A DNA stretch of 5,616 bases from Clostridiaceae bacterium (GTDB lineage: Bacteria > Bacillota > Clostridia > Oscillospirales > Butyricicoccaceae): assembly GCA_018383195.1 (NCBI GenBank), contig JAGZOP010000085.1, forward strand, positions 1-5,616. Direction: 5' to 3'. This document shows, piece by piece, positions 1 to 5,500 of the stretch. The notes beneath the pieces were generated by a model, which was not told the DNA's origin, searched no databases, and was given only the letters and a program-made list of their open reading frames with translations. Each line of letters opens with the position of its first letter. Position 1 is the stretch's first letter. The position numbers and the translations under genes are program-made.

Positions 1-1
1 G

Positions 2-520
2 GAACAGTCCGAGCTTACCGCTGAAATCTCTGTTCTGGAAAAGGCTGTCAAGAGCTATGAGAAGCACGAAAAGGACGCTGACCGTTTTATCGCTCTGATC
101 GACAAATATGAGAACTTCGACAAGCTGACCATTGCCATGCTCAATGAGTTTATCGAGAAAATCCTTGTGCATGAGCGTGACCGTAAAGGCAGTATACAGA
201 CCACACAGGAGGTCGAGATTTATTTCAATTTCGTTGGGCGATTCGTTCCCCCGGCGTTTGGAGAAGTGGAGCTGACCCCGGAGGAATTGGAGGAAATCCG
301 CAAGCGTGAGGAACGCAAGGACAGGCTTCATCAGAACTACTTGAAGCGTAAAGCCAGCGGAGCACAGAAGCGATACGAGGACAAAATCAAGGGGAGAAAA
401 AAGGCGGAAATCGAAGCTAAGAAAGCCGCCATTCGTGCAGAGGACATTGCAAAGGGAGTGTTCGTCCCTGTCAGCAGCTTACCGCAGAGAGAGCCGATGA
501 AAGGAGCGCAGATTGCATGA
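2..520 (+). CDS. Large serine recombinase, C-terminal part (DUF4368-type), 5' truncated by window
   Basis: The frame is open from the first bases and gives 172 C-terminal residues of a large serine site-specific recombinase, the TndX/TnpX class that excises and integrates Tn4451/Tn5397-type elements as circles. The visible part starts in a coiled coil (EQSELTAEISVLEKAVKSYE). The stretch DRFIALIDKYENFDKLTIAM then runs into LNEFIEKILVHERD and VEIYFNFVGRF, the hallmark end of these recombinases with a DUF4368 tail. A very basic, Lys/Arg/Glu-rich helical tail follows (about residues 95-150 of the visible part). The catalytic serine domain and zinc-ribbon part lie upstream, outside the window. An internal ATG at 137 is not a real start because the family sequence continues upstream of it. 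The stop codon overlaps the tnpV start (ATGA, 517-520), so the two are translationally coupled. Family assignment is by recognition of conserved motifs. Confidence 0.93.
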   Translation, partial: EQSELTAEISVLEKAVKSYEKHEKDADRFIALIDKYENFDKLTIAMLNEFIEKILVHERDRKGSIQTTQEVEIYFNFVGRFVPPAFGEVELTPEELEEIRKREERKDRLHQNYLKRKASGAQKRYEDKIKGRKKAEIEAKKAAIRAEDIAKGVFVPVSSLPQREPMKGAQIA

Positions 521-861
521 ACATCACTTACAGACAGAACGGCGATTATCTTATCCCGAACATCGTTATCCACAAGACCAAGTCCATCGGACACTACGGC
601 AGACTTCGCAAGGCGTATTTAGAAATGCACCGCCCGATACTGTTCAATGAGCTGGTGCTATCCGACAAGCTCTTTGAGCATTGCGCCGAGATTGACGAAG
701 CGGCACGAAACCGCATGGAGCTGATCGTGCCGGAGCTGGCAAAGCAGTACGGCGTGACCGAGCAACTGAAAGCTGAAAACCAAATGGAATGGGTGCGGCA
801 GATGAACGCTTGCAAGGCACAGGCAGATGAGATTGTGAAAGCGGAATTGATTTATGATTGA
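517..861 (+). CDS. tnpV: TnpV-family transposon-encoded protein
   Basis: A 114-residue soluble protein that I recognise as TnpV, a small protein found directly downstream of the large serine recombinase in Tn4451-like elements. Its biochemical role is not established. The typical pattern is present: an N-terminal Y-x-NGDYLIPNI strand, then IGHYGRLRKAYLEMHRP, then a helical part with LSDKLFEHCAEIDEAARNRMELI and a C-terminal helix rich in Gln, Lys and Glu. There is no signal peptide or membrane segment. The start ATG at 517 overlaps the recombinase stop by 4 bases and has AAAGGAG at 500-506, ten bases upstream, which supports both the start and coupled translation. An intrinsic terminator follows immediately, so this is the last gene of the recombinase transcript. 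A DNA-binding or recombination accessory role is only a guess from position. Confidence 0.9.
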   Translation: MNITYRQNGDYLIPNIVIHKTKSIGHYGRLRKAYLEMHRPILFNELVLSDKLFEHCAEIDEAARNRMELIVPELAKQYGVTEQLKAENQMEWVRQMNACKAQADEIVKAELIYD

Positions 862-862
862 G

Positions 863-901
863 TGAGAAAGTCCGGGCAGAAAACCGTCCGGACTTTTCTC
901 A
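863..901 (+). terminator. Intrinsic terminator after tnpV
   Basis: A hairpin with left arm TGAGAAAGTCCGG (863-875) pairs with CCGGACTTTTCTCA (888-901), with a single extra T in the right arm. The functional part is the AAGTCCGG/CCGGACTT stem followed by TTTTCT, the usual stem plus U-run form. It starts two bases after the tnpV stop and separates the recombinase-tnpV transcript from the promoter at about 941. The A-run/T-run symmetry means it could also act on the opposite strand. Confidence 0.8.
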
Positions 902-940
902 TACAGTCCAAAGTTGCGGTAGAATTGTTCACAAGTTTTA

Positions 941-949
941 TGGTATAAT
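941..949 (+). promoter_or_regulatory. Extended -10 promoter for the small membrane gene at 1001
   Basis: TGGTATAAT (941-949) is a perfect consensus TATAAT with the TGn extension. There is no good -35: 17 bases upstream is only AGAATT (921-926), and TTGTTC at 925-930 is too close. An extended -10 often works without a -35. Transcription would begin near 956, leaving about 45 bases of leader before the GTG at 1001. The promoter lies just after the tnpV terminator, as expected for a new transcription unit. Confidence 0.7.
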
Positions 950-1000
950 TTGAATACGAAATTGAGAAACAAATCGGAATTTTCAAAGGAGGGATTTACA

Positions 1001-1144
1001 GTGAAAAAAATCGGATTAGGTATTGCAATATTACTCTTTGCTATCGTAATTACTCTTTGCTCATCAGGAATGGAGCTACTCTCTATTGGAATTGGAATTG
1101 TAGGATTGATTTTTTCAATCATAGGATTTATGGAACGTAAGTAA
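1001..1144 (+). CDS. Small two-helix membrane protein (47 aa), unknown function
   Basis: I do not recognise a named family. The 47-residue protein starts with a short basic VKKI (the first residue would be read as Met), has a hydrophobic helix at about residues 5-20, a short turn with SSGME (21-25), a second helix at about 26-43 (IGIGIVGLIFSIIGF) and a charged end MERK. This fits a double-spanning membrane peptide. The GTG at 1001 is chosen because AAAGGAGGG (985-993) sits seven bases upstream. The in-frame TTG at 950 touches the -10 box, lies upstream of the expected transcript start and has no ribosome site. The gene is AT-rich compared with tnpV and the mobilization genes, which suggests separate acquisition. 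Its ends resemble those of the protein at 1450 (KKI start, IVG...IGF near the end). Possible roles such as surface exclusion, a toxin-like peptide or a membrane-stress regulator cannot be told apart from sequence. Confidence 0.7.
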   Translation: MKKIGLGIAILLFAIVITLCSSGMELLSIGIGIVGLIFSIIGFMERK

Positions 1145-1184
1145 AACAACTTTCAGTTTGTCGAGAAGTTAAGCCGGAGCAAAT

Positions 1185-1242
1185 CCCTTTAGGAACTAAA
1201 GGGCGCACTTCTATACTCTCCTATCGGGAGTATCGTGCGTCC
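1185..1242 (-). other. oriT: Putative oriT with IncQ/MobQ-type nic site (bottom strand)
   Basis: Read on the bottom strand, a hairpin (ATACTC...GAGTAT, 1233 down to 1213) is followed two bases later by AAGTGCGCCCT (1210 down to 1200). From memory of the IncQ group (RSF1010/R1162 and related Gram-positive MobQ plasmids), their oriTs have the same layout: an inverted repeat immediately followed by TAAGTGCGCCCT or a close variant, nicked between the G and the CGCCCT. That would place the nick between 1206 and 1205. The relaxase gene at 2060 belongs to exactly this family. With that strand nicked, the 5' leading end runs towards lower coordinates, so tnpV and the recombinase enter first and the mobilization genes last, the usual polarity. 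A second, perfect 8-bp inverted repeat with a 3-base loop (1185-1203) abuts the nick from the other side. The relaxase gene starts about 850 bases away. The assignment rests on the 11-base core, the hairpin and the matching relaxase. Confidence 0.8.
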
Positions 1243-1359
1243 TGCGGAGCTTCATTCTCTGTCAGCAGAAGAAAACTGCTTGCCTGCGAATGTTGCGTCA
1301 CTTCGTTCCGTCAAGGTGGCTACACCCCCTTGCACCGCTAAAGCGGCTATCCCCTGTGG

Positions 1360-1407
1360 ACTTGCCGTCCGCAAACGGTTTTGACAAACCGTTCGCCGCC
1401 AGCAAGT
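1360..1407. repeat. Long imperfect hairpin in the oriT-proximal spacer
   Basis: The inner arms AACGGTTT (1374-1381) and AAACCGTT (1386-1393) are perfectly complementary around a TGAC loop. They are enclosed by GC/GC and by outer arms ACTTGC (1360-1365) and GCAAGT (1402-1407), with a few unpaired bases between. No T-run follows on either strand, so it does not look like a terminator. Inside an oriT-bearing spacer it could be a protein binding site or a single-strand structure used when the transferred strand is converted to duplex. That role is inference. Confidence 0.55.
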
Positions 1408-1449
1408 TTGAAAATAGTAAACGATAATTTAACAAAGGAGCGTGAGCGT

Positions 1450-1617
1450 ATGAAAAAGATTATGTTTGGAAACAGTTTAATGCTATTGGGTATTGCTATA
1501 ATGATACTTGCAGGATTAAAGGTGATATATGTAGGAACACTGTGGGTGTCGTTTCTTTTAATTATCGTGGGTTTTGTTATGGCTACGATTGGTTTTTTCG
1601 GTAAGGATAGCAAATAA
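1450..1617 (+). CDS. Small two-helix membrane protein (55 aa), related in form to the one at 1001
   Basis: Not a family I can name. The 55-residue product begins MKKIMFG, has a first hydrophobic helix at about residues 8-22 (LMLLGIAIMILAG), a short loop LKVIYVG, a second helix at about 31-50 (LWVSFLLIIVGFVMATIGFF) and a charged tail GKDSK. The start ATG at 1450 has AAAGGAG (1434-1440) nine bases upstream. The longer reading from TTG at 1381 is rejected because it would begin inside a hairpin without a ribosome site. Shared features with the protein at 1001 are the KKI start, two helices of the same spacing, and the ending IVG-x(5)-IGF followed by charged residues, which suggest divergent paralogues. 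I see no convincing promoter of its own, so it may depend on the promoter at 941. A terminator follows 38 bases after its stop. Confidence 0.72.
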   Translation: MKKIMFGNSLMLLGIAIMILAGLKVIYVGTLWVSFLLIIVGFVMATIGFFGKDSK

Positions 1618-1655
1618 ATTATCTAACTGAATACAACAACCGAATACCGAAAAAT

Positions 1656-1702
1656 AGACCGTTGACTGGTCGCAATGTGCGAAAAGTTGGCGGTCTTTTT
1701 TT
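1656..1702 (+). terminator. Intrinsic terminator / possible attenuator ahead of the mobilization operon
   Basis: The outer stem AGACCG (1656-1661) pairs with CGGTCT (1691-1696), with an inner perfect hairpin TCGCA-ATG-TGCGA (1670-1682). It ends in seven T residues (1696-1702), a clear intrinsic terminator shape, with an A-run upstream (1650-1654). It closes the transcript of the small membrane gene but stands only about 30 bases before the next start codon, leaving no room for a normal promoter between. Transcripts of the mobilization genes must therefore either read through it or start within it. The left arm can also pair with nearby GGTC (1668-1671), giving a weak competing fold. Confidence 0.78.
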
Positions 1703-1730
1703 ATACCCATTTTCAAAAAAGGAGGTCAAC
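1661..1730 (+). promoter_or_regulatory. Candidate leader pairing that masks the DUF3847 gene ribosome binding site
   Basis: GTTGAC (1661-1666) is perfectly complementary to GTCAAC (1725-1730), extendable by a wobble pair (1667 with 1724). The second segment overlaps the end of the AAAAAAGGAGGT ribosome site (1715-1726) of the gene at 1735. Pairing would both disrupt the terminator stem (which needs 1661) and partly cover the ribosome site, so transcription and translation control could be linked. Six bases of complementarity could arise by chance, and this is inference from base pairing alone. Confidence 0.35.
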
Positions 1731-1734
1731 CAAA

Positions 1735-2103
1735 ATGGCAAAACAGAAAAGCCTTGAACAGCTTCGAGCTGAAAAAGAGCAAGTGGAAAAGCGGCTTGCA
1801 CAGGAACAGCACAAACTGGAGCGTTTGGAGAACAGAAAGAAATATCTGGAGAAAGGCGAAAGGCAGAAACGTACCCACCGCCTTTGCAATCTGGGCGGCA
1901 CGATTGAGAGCCTTGCCCCGGAGGTCAAAAATCTCACACGCACCGAAATGACCGAGCTGATGGAACACATCTTCGGTCTGCCGGAGGTACAGAGAGCCGT
2001 CCGGCACATGGAGATTACACACATCAACCAAGCAAACAGAGGAAAGGAGCTGAAAGCCAATGGCACTATTCCACTTCACAGTAACCCAAACGAAACGCAG
2101 TAA
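1735..2103 (+). CDS. DUF3847-family mobilization-associated protein (122 aa)
   Basis: I recognise the DUF3847 pattern: KSLEQLRAEKEQVEKRLAQEQHKLERLENRKKYLEKGERQKRTHRL, then LGGTIESLAPEVKNLTRTEM and ELMEHIF. Residues about 4-42 form a charged coiled coil, followed by a basic patch (KGERQKRTHR, 40-49) and a helical segment to about residue 90. The tail (about 91-122) is polar and poorly structured. There is no membrane segment. The family is regularly found just before MobA/MobL relaxases in clostridial elements. A relaxosome accessory role like MobC (oriT binding, strand opening) is inferred from position and basic character, not demonstrated. The ATG at 1735 is fixed by AAAAAAGGAGGT (1715-1726), eight bases upstream. 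An in-frame earlier start at 1675 lies inside the terminator and is rejected. The 3' end overlaps the relaxase gene by 44 bases, which implies coupled expression. Confidence 0.85.
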   Translation: MAKQKSLEQLRAEKEQVEKRLAQEQHKLERLENRKKYLEKGERQKRTHRLCNLGGTIESLAPEVKNLTRTEMTELMEHIFGLPEVQRAVRHMEITHINQANRGKELKANGTIPLHSNPNETQ

Positions 2104-3556
2104 AGGTCAGTCTGCGATTGCTTCTGCCGCCTATCGTTCCGGCGAAAAGCTGTACAGCGAGTATTACGGCGAATACAGCGACTACACCAGAAAGCGTGGT
2201 GTTATCTGCTCTGACATTCTCCTGCCGCCCCATGCACCGAAAGAATACGCAGACCGTCAGACCCTATGGAACGCAGTTGAAAAAGCCGAGCGTGGTAAGA
2301 ACGCCCAGCTTGCATACAGTTTTGAAATTTCCTTGCAGAATGAATTTTCTCTTGAAGAAAACATCGCTCTGGCAAGGGAATTTTTGTTTCGGGAGTTTGT
2401 CAGCCGGGGCATGACCGTTGATGTGTCCTTTCACGAAAAGGAGTGTGAGGACGGCGGCACACCCAATCCCCATTTTCACTTTCTCTGCCCTATTCGACCA
2501 ATGGAGCAGGACGGCACATGGGGCATAAAACAACGGCGAGAATATGTGCTGGACGAGGAGGGCAACCGTATTCGAGACGCAAACGGTAAGTATGTGTTCA
2601 ATGCCGTTCCCACTACCGACTGGGGCAGTCCCGAAACGCTGGAACATTGGCGTGAAGCATGGGCGGAGATGTGCAACGCCAAGTTTGCGGAGAAAGGTCT
2701 GGATGTTCGTATCGACCACCGCAGCTATGAACGGCAGGGCGTGGATTTACTTCCCACCATTCATGAGGGAGCAACCGTCCGAGCAATGGAGAAGAAAGGT
2801 ATCCGCACCGAAAAGGGCGAGTTCAACCGCTGGATCAAGGCGACCAATGCCGTTATCAAGGACATCAGAAAGAAAATCTCTCTCCTGTTCGACTGGATAA
2901 CGGAGATAAAAGCTGAGCTTGCCAAGCCGCAGACACCCGACCTTGTTTCTCTGCTGAACGATTATTACACCCAGCGAAAAGCCGGGGCATATTCGCAAAA
3001 AGGCAAAATCAGCAATCTGAAAGAGATGAACGAGACCTACAATTATCTCCGGGCAAACGGCATTTACACCCTTGAAGATTTGGAAAGCAGATTGCAGAGC
3101 CACCGCACCACCGTTGACGGCTTAAAGACAACGATGGACAGCCAGAACGCCCGAATGAAAGCAATCCGCAGTCTTAATGATTACTCTGCCACCTACAAGA
3201 GCTTAAAGCCTGTCTATGACGGCTTGCAGAAAATCAAGTTTGAGAAATCGAGAGCCAAGTACAAGACGGAACACGCTGATGAGCTGAAAATGTTCTACAC
3301 CGCCAGACGAAAGCTGACCGAGGAGTTCCCGGACGGCAAGGTGGATATGGGAAAGCTATCCAAAGAGTATGACATGCTGGAACAGGAGCATGAGACCACC
3401 TATGCCGAGTTTAAGACCGTCAGAGAGGATTTACAGCGGCTTTGGAAAGTAAAGTCAAACATTGATACTGCCGTCCGATTTAATCAGCGTACAGCGGAAC
3501 AAAAGCTCCAAAATCAACCTCAAATACGACACAAAAAGGAGGATATGACACGATGA
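2060..3556 (+). CDS. MobA/MobL-family (MobQ) relaxase
   Basis: A 498-residue conjugative relaxase that should nick oriT and stay covalently bound to the 5' end of the transferred strand. The N-terminus MALFHFTVTQTKRSKGQSAI leads to AIASAAYRSGEK. Tyr25 lies where the RSF1010 MobA family has its nicking tyrosine. The metal-binding histidine motif is seen as H125-EKECEDGGTPNP-H138-F-H140, and a family signature DHRSYERQGVDLLPTIHEG lies at 219-237. The nuclease domain therefore covers about 1-240. The rest (about 260-498) is mostly charged helix and coiled coil, with no primase or helicase domain, unlike RSF1010 MobA, which carries a primase. The ATG at 2060 has AAAGGAG (2043-2049) upstream, inside the previous gene. 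The stop overlaps the next start (ATGA). All catalytic residues expected of the family are present, and the matching nic site lies at 1200-1210. Confidence 0.95.
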   Translation: MALFHFTVTQTKRSKGQSAIASAAYRSGEKLYSEYYGEYSDYTRKRGVICSDILLPPHAPKEYADRQTLWNAVEKAERGKNAQLAYSFEISLQNEFSLEENIALAREFLFREFVSRGMTVDVSFHEKECEDGGTPNPHFHFLCPIRPMEQDGTWGIKQRREYVLDEEGNRIRDANGKYVFNAVPTTDWGSPETLEHWREAWAEMCNAKFAEKGLDVRIDHRSYERQGVDLLPTIHEGATVRAMEKKGIRTEKGEFNRWIKATNAVIKDIRKKISLLFDWITEIKAELAKPQTPDLVSLLNDYYTQRKAGAYSQKGKISNLKEMNETYNYLRANGIYTLEDLESRLQSHRTTVDGLKTTMDSQNARMKAIRSLNDYSATYKSLKPVYDGLQKIKFEKSRAKYKTEHADELKMFYTARRKLTEEFPDGKVDMGKLSKEYDMLEQEHETTYAEFKTVREDLQRLWKVKSNIDTAVRFNQRTAEQKLQNQPQIRHKKEDMTR

Positions 3557-5424
3557 ATTACACGCAGGCACAGATTGACCGGGCAAATGCCGTCAGTCTG
3601 GAAGATTTTCTCCACACACAGGGAGAAACACTTATCAAAAGCGGGCGGGAGTACCGCTGGAAAGAGCATGACAGTTTGACCGTCCGGGGAAACAAATGGT
3701 TTCGCCACAGTCAGAGCAAAGGCGGCTATCCCATTGATTTCGTCATGGAGTTTTACGGAAAGTCTTTTCCCGAAGCTGTCCAACTGCTGACAGGTGAAAG
3801 CGGCGAGGGACAGACCGAAGCCACCACAGCACCGCCCGCAGAGTTCCACTTGCCCCTACACAACCGCACAGTCGACAGAGCAATTCAATATCTTTGTGAA
3901 AGCCGAGGTCTCAACAAATCGCTTGTTGAGACTTTTCTTCTTTCCGGGGATATTTACGAGGACAGCAAACGGCACAATGTTGTGTTTGTCGGCAGAGACC
4001 GAAGCGGCACACCGAGATATGCTCATGTGCGAGGAACGCAGGAAAGTTTCAGACAGGACATTGCCGGCTCTGATAAATCTTATCCGTTCCGCTATGAGGG
4101 AAACGGCAGTCAGCTCTTTGTCTTTGAAGCACCCATAGACCTTTTATCCTTTATCTGCCTTTATCCGCAGGACTGGCAGACGAGAAGCTACCTTGCCCTG
4201 GGCGGTGTGTCTGGCAAGGCTCTTGACCGTTTTCTCTCTGAACGCAAGGACATCTTGAAAGTGTTCCTCTGCCTTGACAGCGACACCGCAGGAAATGAAG
4301 CCTGTACCCGACTGGCACAGACTATTCCCGGCGAGAACGCTGTCATTCGTCTTGTCCCGGCAAGAAAAGACTGGAACGATGTTCTCCGTCAGCAAGGGGA
4401 TATTCCCAACCGCAAATTCATAGTCGAGACAATCACGCTGCGAGAGCTGCCAACTGCCCAGCCTGTCCCTATGCTCCGCATGGCTGATGTGGAGCTGACG
4501 AGCGTGGATTGGCTATGGTTTCCGTATATCCCATTCGGAAAGCTGACCATCATACAGGGCAACCCCGGCGAGGGCAAAACCTACTTTGCCATGCGTCTTG
4601 CGGCGGCTTGCACCAATCGAAAGCCTTTGCCCGGTATGGAGACCCTTGAGCCGTTCAACATCATCTATCAGACCGCCGAGGACGGTCTGGGTGATACCGT
4701 CAAGCCGAGACTGATAGAAGCGGACGCAGACCTTGAACGAGTGCTTGTCATTGATGACAGGGACACACCGCTGACCCTTGCCGATGAGCGCATAGCAAGG
4801 GCAATCCGTGAGAACAATGCCAAGCTGGTTATCATAGACCCGGTACAGGCGTTTTTAGGAGCAGATGTGGATATGAACAGAGCAAATGAAGTCCGTCCCA
4901 TCTTCCGCAGTCTGGGAGATATTGCACAGGCTACCGGGTGTGCTATCGTTCTGATAGGACACCTCAACAAAGCCGCAGGAACGCAAAGCACCTACCGGGG
5001 ATTAGGCTCTATCGACATTACGGCGGCAGTCCGCAGTCTGCTGTTTATCGGCAAACTGAAAGACAATCCCACAACGAGGGTGCTTATCCATGAGAAAAGC
5101 TCTCTTGCACCACCCGGACAGTCCCTTGCTTTTTCTCTGGGAGACGAGAAAGGGTTTGAATGGATAGGTGCTTATGACATTACCGCCGATGAACTGCTTG
5201 CCGGAACGGACACAGCCAAGACGGAAAGCAAGACCGCACAGGCAGAAATGCTGATACTGGAACTGCTGGCAAACGGAAAGAAAATGCCAAGTGCAGAGCT
5301 GGAAAAAGCGGTCAATGACCGAGGGATTTCCTCACGCACCATGCGAACGGCGAAAAGCCGTATCGGAGACAGGCTCATAACCGAGAAAGACGGCACAGCA
5401 TGGGTTTGCTATCTCCGAAACTGA
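3553..5424 (+). CDS. DUF3991/Toprim primase-like and RecA-like AAA ATPase fusion protein (623 aa)
   Basis: A probable replication protein combining a primase-like half and a RepA-type helicase half. Residues 1-80 resemble the DUF3991/CHC2-like N-terminus (YRWKEHDSLTVRGNKWFRHS and GGYPIDFVMEFYG) but lack the zinc-binding cysteines. Residues about 105-290 hold a Toprim-like fold: FEAPID with Glu192, LDSDTAG with Asp242 and Asp244, and a following KDWND (272-276). Residues about 315-540 are a RecA-like ATPase: Walker A GNPGEGKT (336-343, Lys342), Walker B LVIIDP (425-430, Asp429), then IGHLNK (468-473) and YRGLGS (481-486). The last 60 residues (LILELLANGKKMPSAELEKA...) look like a winged-helix DNA-binding tail. 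The start overlaps the relaxase stop by 4 bases, with AAGGAGG at 3536-3542. It likely primes or unwinds the excised circle or the transferred strand. Domain identification is firm, the precise enzymatic role is inferred. Confidence 0.9.
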   Translation: MNYTQAQIDRANAVSLEDFLHTQGETLIKSGREYRWKEHDSLTVRGNKWFRHSQSKGGYPIDFVMEFYGKSFPEAVQLLTGESGEGQTEATTAPPAEFHLPLHNRTVDRAIQYLCESRGLNKSLVETFLLSGDIYEDSKRHNVVFVGRDRSGTPRYAHVRGTQESFRQDIAGSDKSYPFRYEGNGSQLFVFEAPIDLLSFICLYPQDWQTRSYLALGGVSGKALDRFLSERKDILKVFLCLDSDTAGNEACTRLAQTIPGENAVIRLVPARKDWNDVLRQQGDIPNRKFIVETITLRELPTAQPVPMLRMADVELTSVDWLWFPYIPFGKLTIIQGNPGEGKTYFAMRLAAACTNRKPLPGMETLEPFNIIYQTAEDGLGDTVKPRLIEADADLERVLVIDDRDTPLTLADERIARAIRENNAKLVIIDPVQAFLGADVDMNRANEVRPIFRSLGDIAQATGCAIVLIGHLNKAAGTQSTYRGLGSIDITAAVRSLLFIGKLKDNPTTRVLIHEKSSLAPPGQSLAFSLGDEKGFEWIGAYDITADELLAGTDTAKTESKTAQAEMLILELLANGKKMPSAELEKAVNDRGISSRTMRTAKSRIGDRLITEKDGTAWVCYLRN

Positions 5425-5428
5425 CACA

Positions 5429-5500
5429 GGAACAAGGCAAGCGTGGCAAAGACGGCAAGGTGTTTATAGATACCTTAATGTTGCCGCCTTGCCTTGTTCC
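5429..5500. repeat. Long hairpin with 13-bp perfect arms downstream of the primase/ATPase gene
   Basis: The arms GGAACAAGGCAAG (5429-5441) and CTTGCCTTGTTCC (5488-5500) are perfectly complementary. Inside them CGGCAA (5453-5458) pairs with TTGCCG (5481-5486), and AAGGT (5457-5461) can alternatively pair with ACCTT (5472-5476), leaving an 11-base bulge on the left side only. The unit GGCAA occurs three times in the left half (5436-5458). No T-run follows on either strand, so this is not a standard intrinsic terminator. It begins four bases after the stop of the replication gene. It may be a replication or strand-initiation structure, an mRNA-stabilising stem or a regulator of the gene at 5566. 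The structure is seen, the role is inference. Confidence 0.75.

Larger units (their letters stand above)
1145..1449. other. Non-coding, inverted-repeat-rich spacer containing oriT
   Basis: About 305 bases lie between the two small membrane genes with no convincing gene on either strand. It is GC-richer than the flanking genes and is packed with inverted repeats: CCCTTTAG/CTAAAGGG (1185-1192/1196-1203), ATACTC/GAGTAT (1213-1218/1228-1233), AGCAG/CTGCT (1264-1268/1276-1280), CCGCT/AGCGG (1335-1339/1342-1346) and a long hairpin at 1360-1407. The first two make up the putative nic region, annotated separately. The rest may be relaxosome binding sites, strand-initiation structures or a structured RNA leader read from the promoter at 941. 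The last 40 bases are AT-rich and carry the ribosome site for the gene at 1450. Confidence 0.6.

Noticed and set aside
950..1000. Longer N-terminus for the first small membrane protein from the in-frame TTG at 950
   Set aside because: The TTG abuts the -10 box and lies before the expected transcript start. It has no ribosome site, while GTG 1001 has AAAGGAGGG at ideal spacing.
658..1149. Minus-strand open frame of 163 codons across tnpV and the small gene
   Set aside because: It is antisense to two supported genes, crosses a terminator and promoter, and has no recognisable motifs or ribosome site.
1381..1386. TTGACA as a -35 box for the gene at 1450
   Set aside because: It is the loop and arm of the 1360-1407 hairpin, and no TATAAT-like hexamer lies 16-18 bases downstream. 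GATAAT at 1423-1428 is too far away.
1381..1449. Longer N-terminus for the second small protein from TTG 1381
   Set aside because: It would start inside a hairpin without a ribosome site. ATG 1450 has AAAGGAG nine bases upstream and a typical membrane-protein start.
1662..1706. TTGACT (1662-1667) plus TTATAC (1701-1706) as a promoter for the mobilization operon
   Set aside because: The spacing is 33 bases, far outside 16-18, and both hexamers are part of the terminator structure or its T-run.
2264..2719. Minus-strand open frame of 151 codons inside the relaxase gene
   Set aside because: It is a shadow of the relaxase reading frame. The relaxase has clear catalytic motifs over the same stretch.
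5172..5396. Minus-strand Ser-rich open frame near the end of the primase/ATPase gene
   Set aside because: Its low-complexity Ser/Ala composition is typical of an antisense shadow, and there is no start context.
5429..5500. Calling the long hairpin an intrinsic terminator
   Set aside because: No T-run follows the stem on either strand. The real terminator shape is further on, at 5515-5545.
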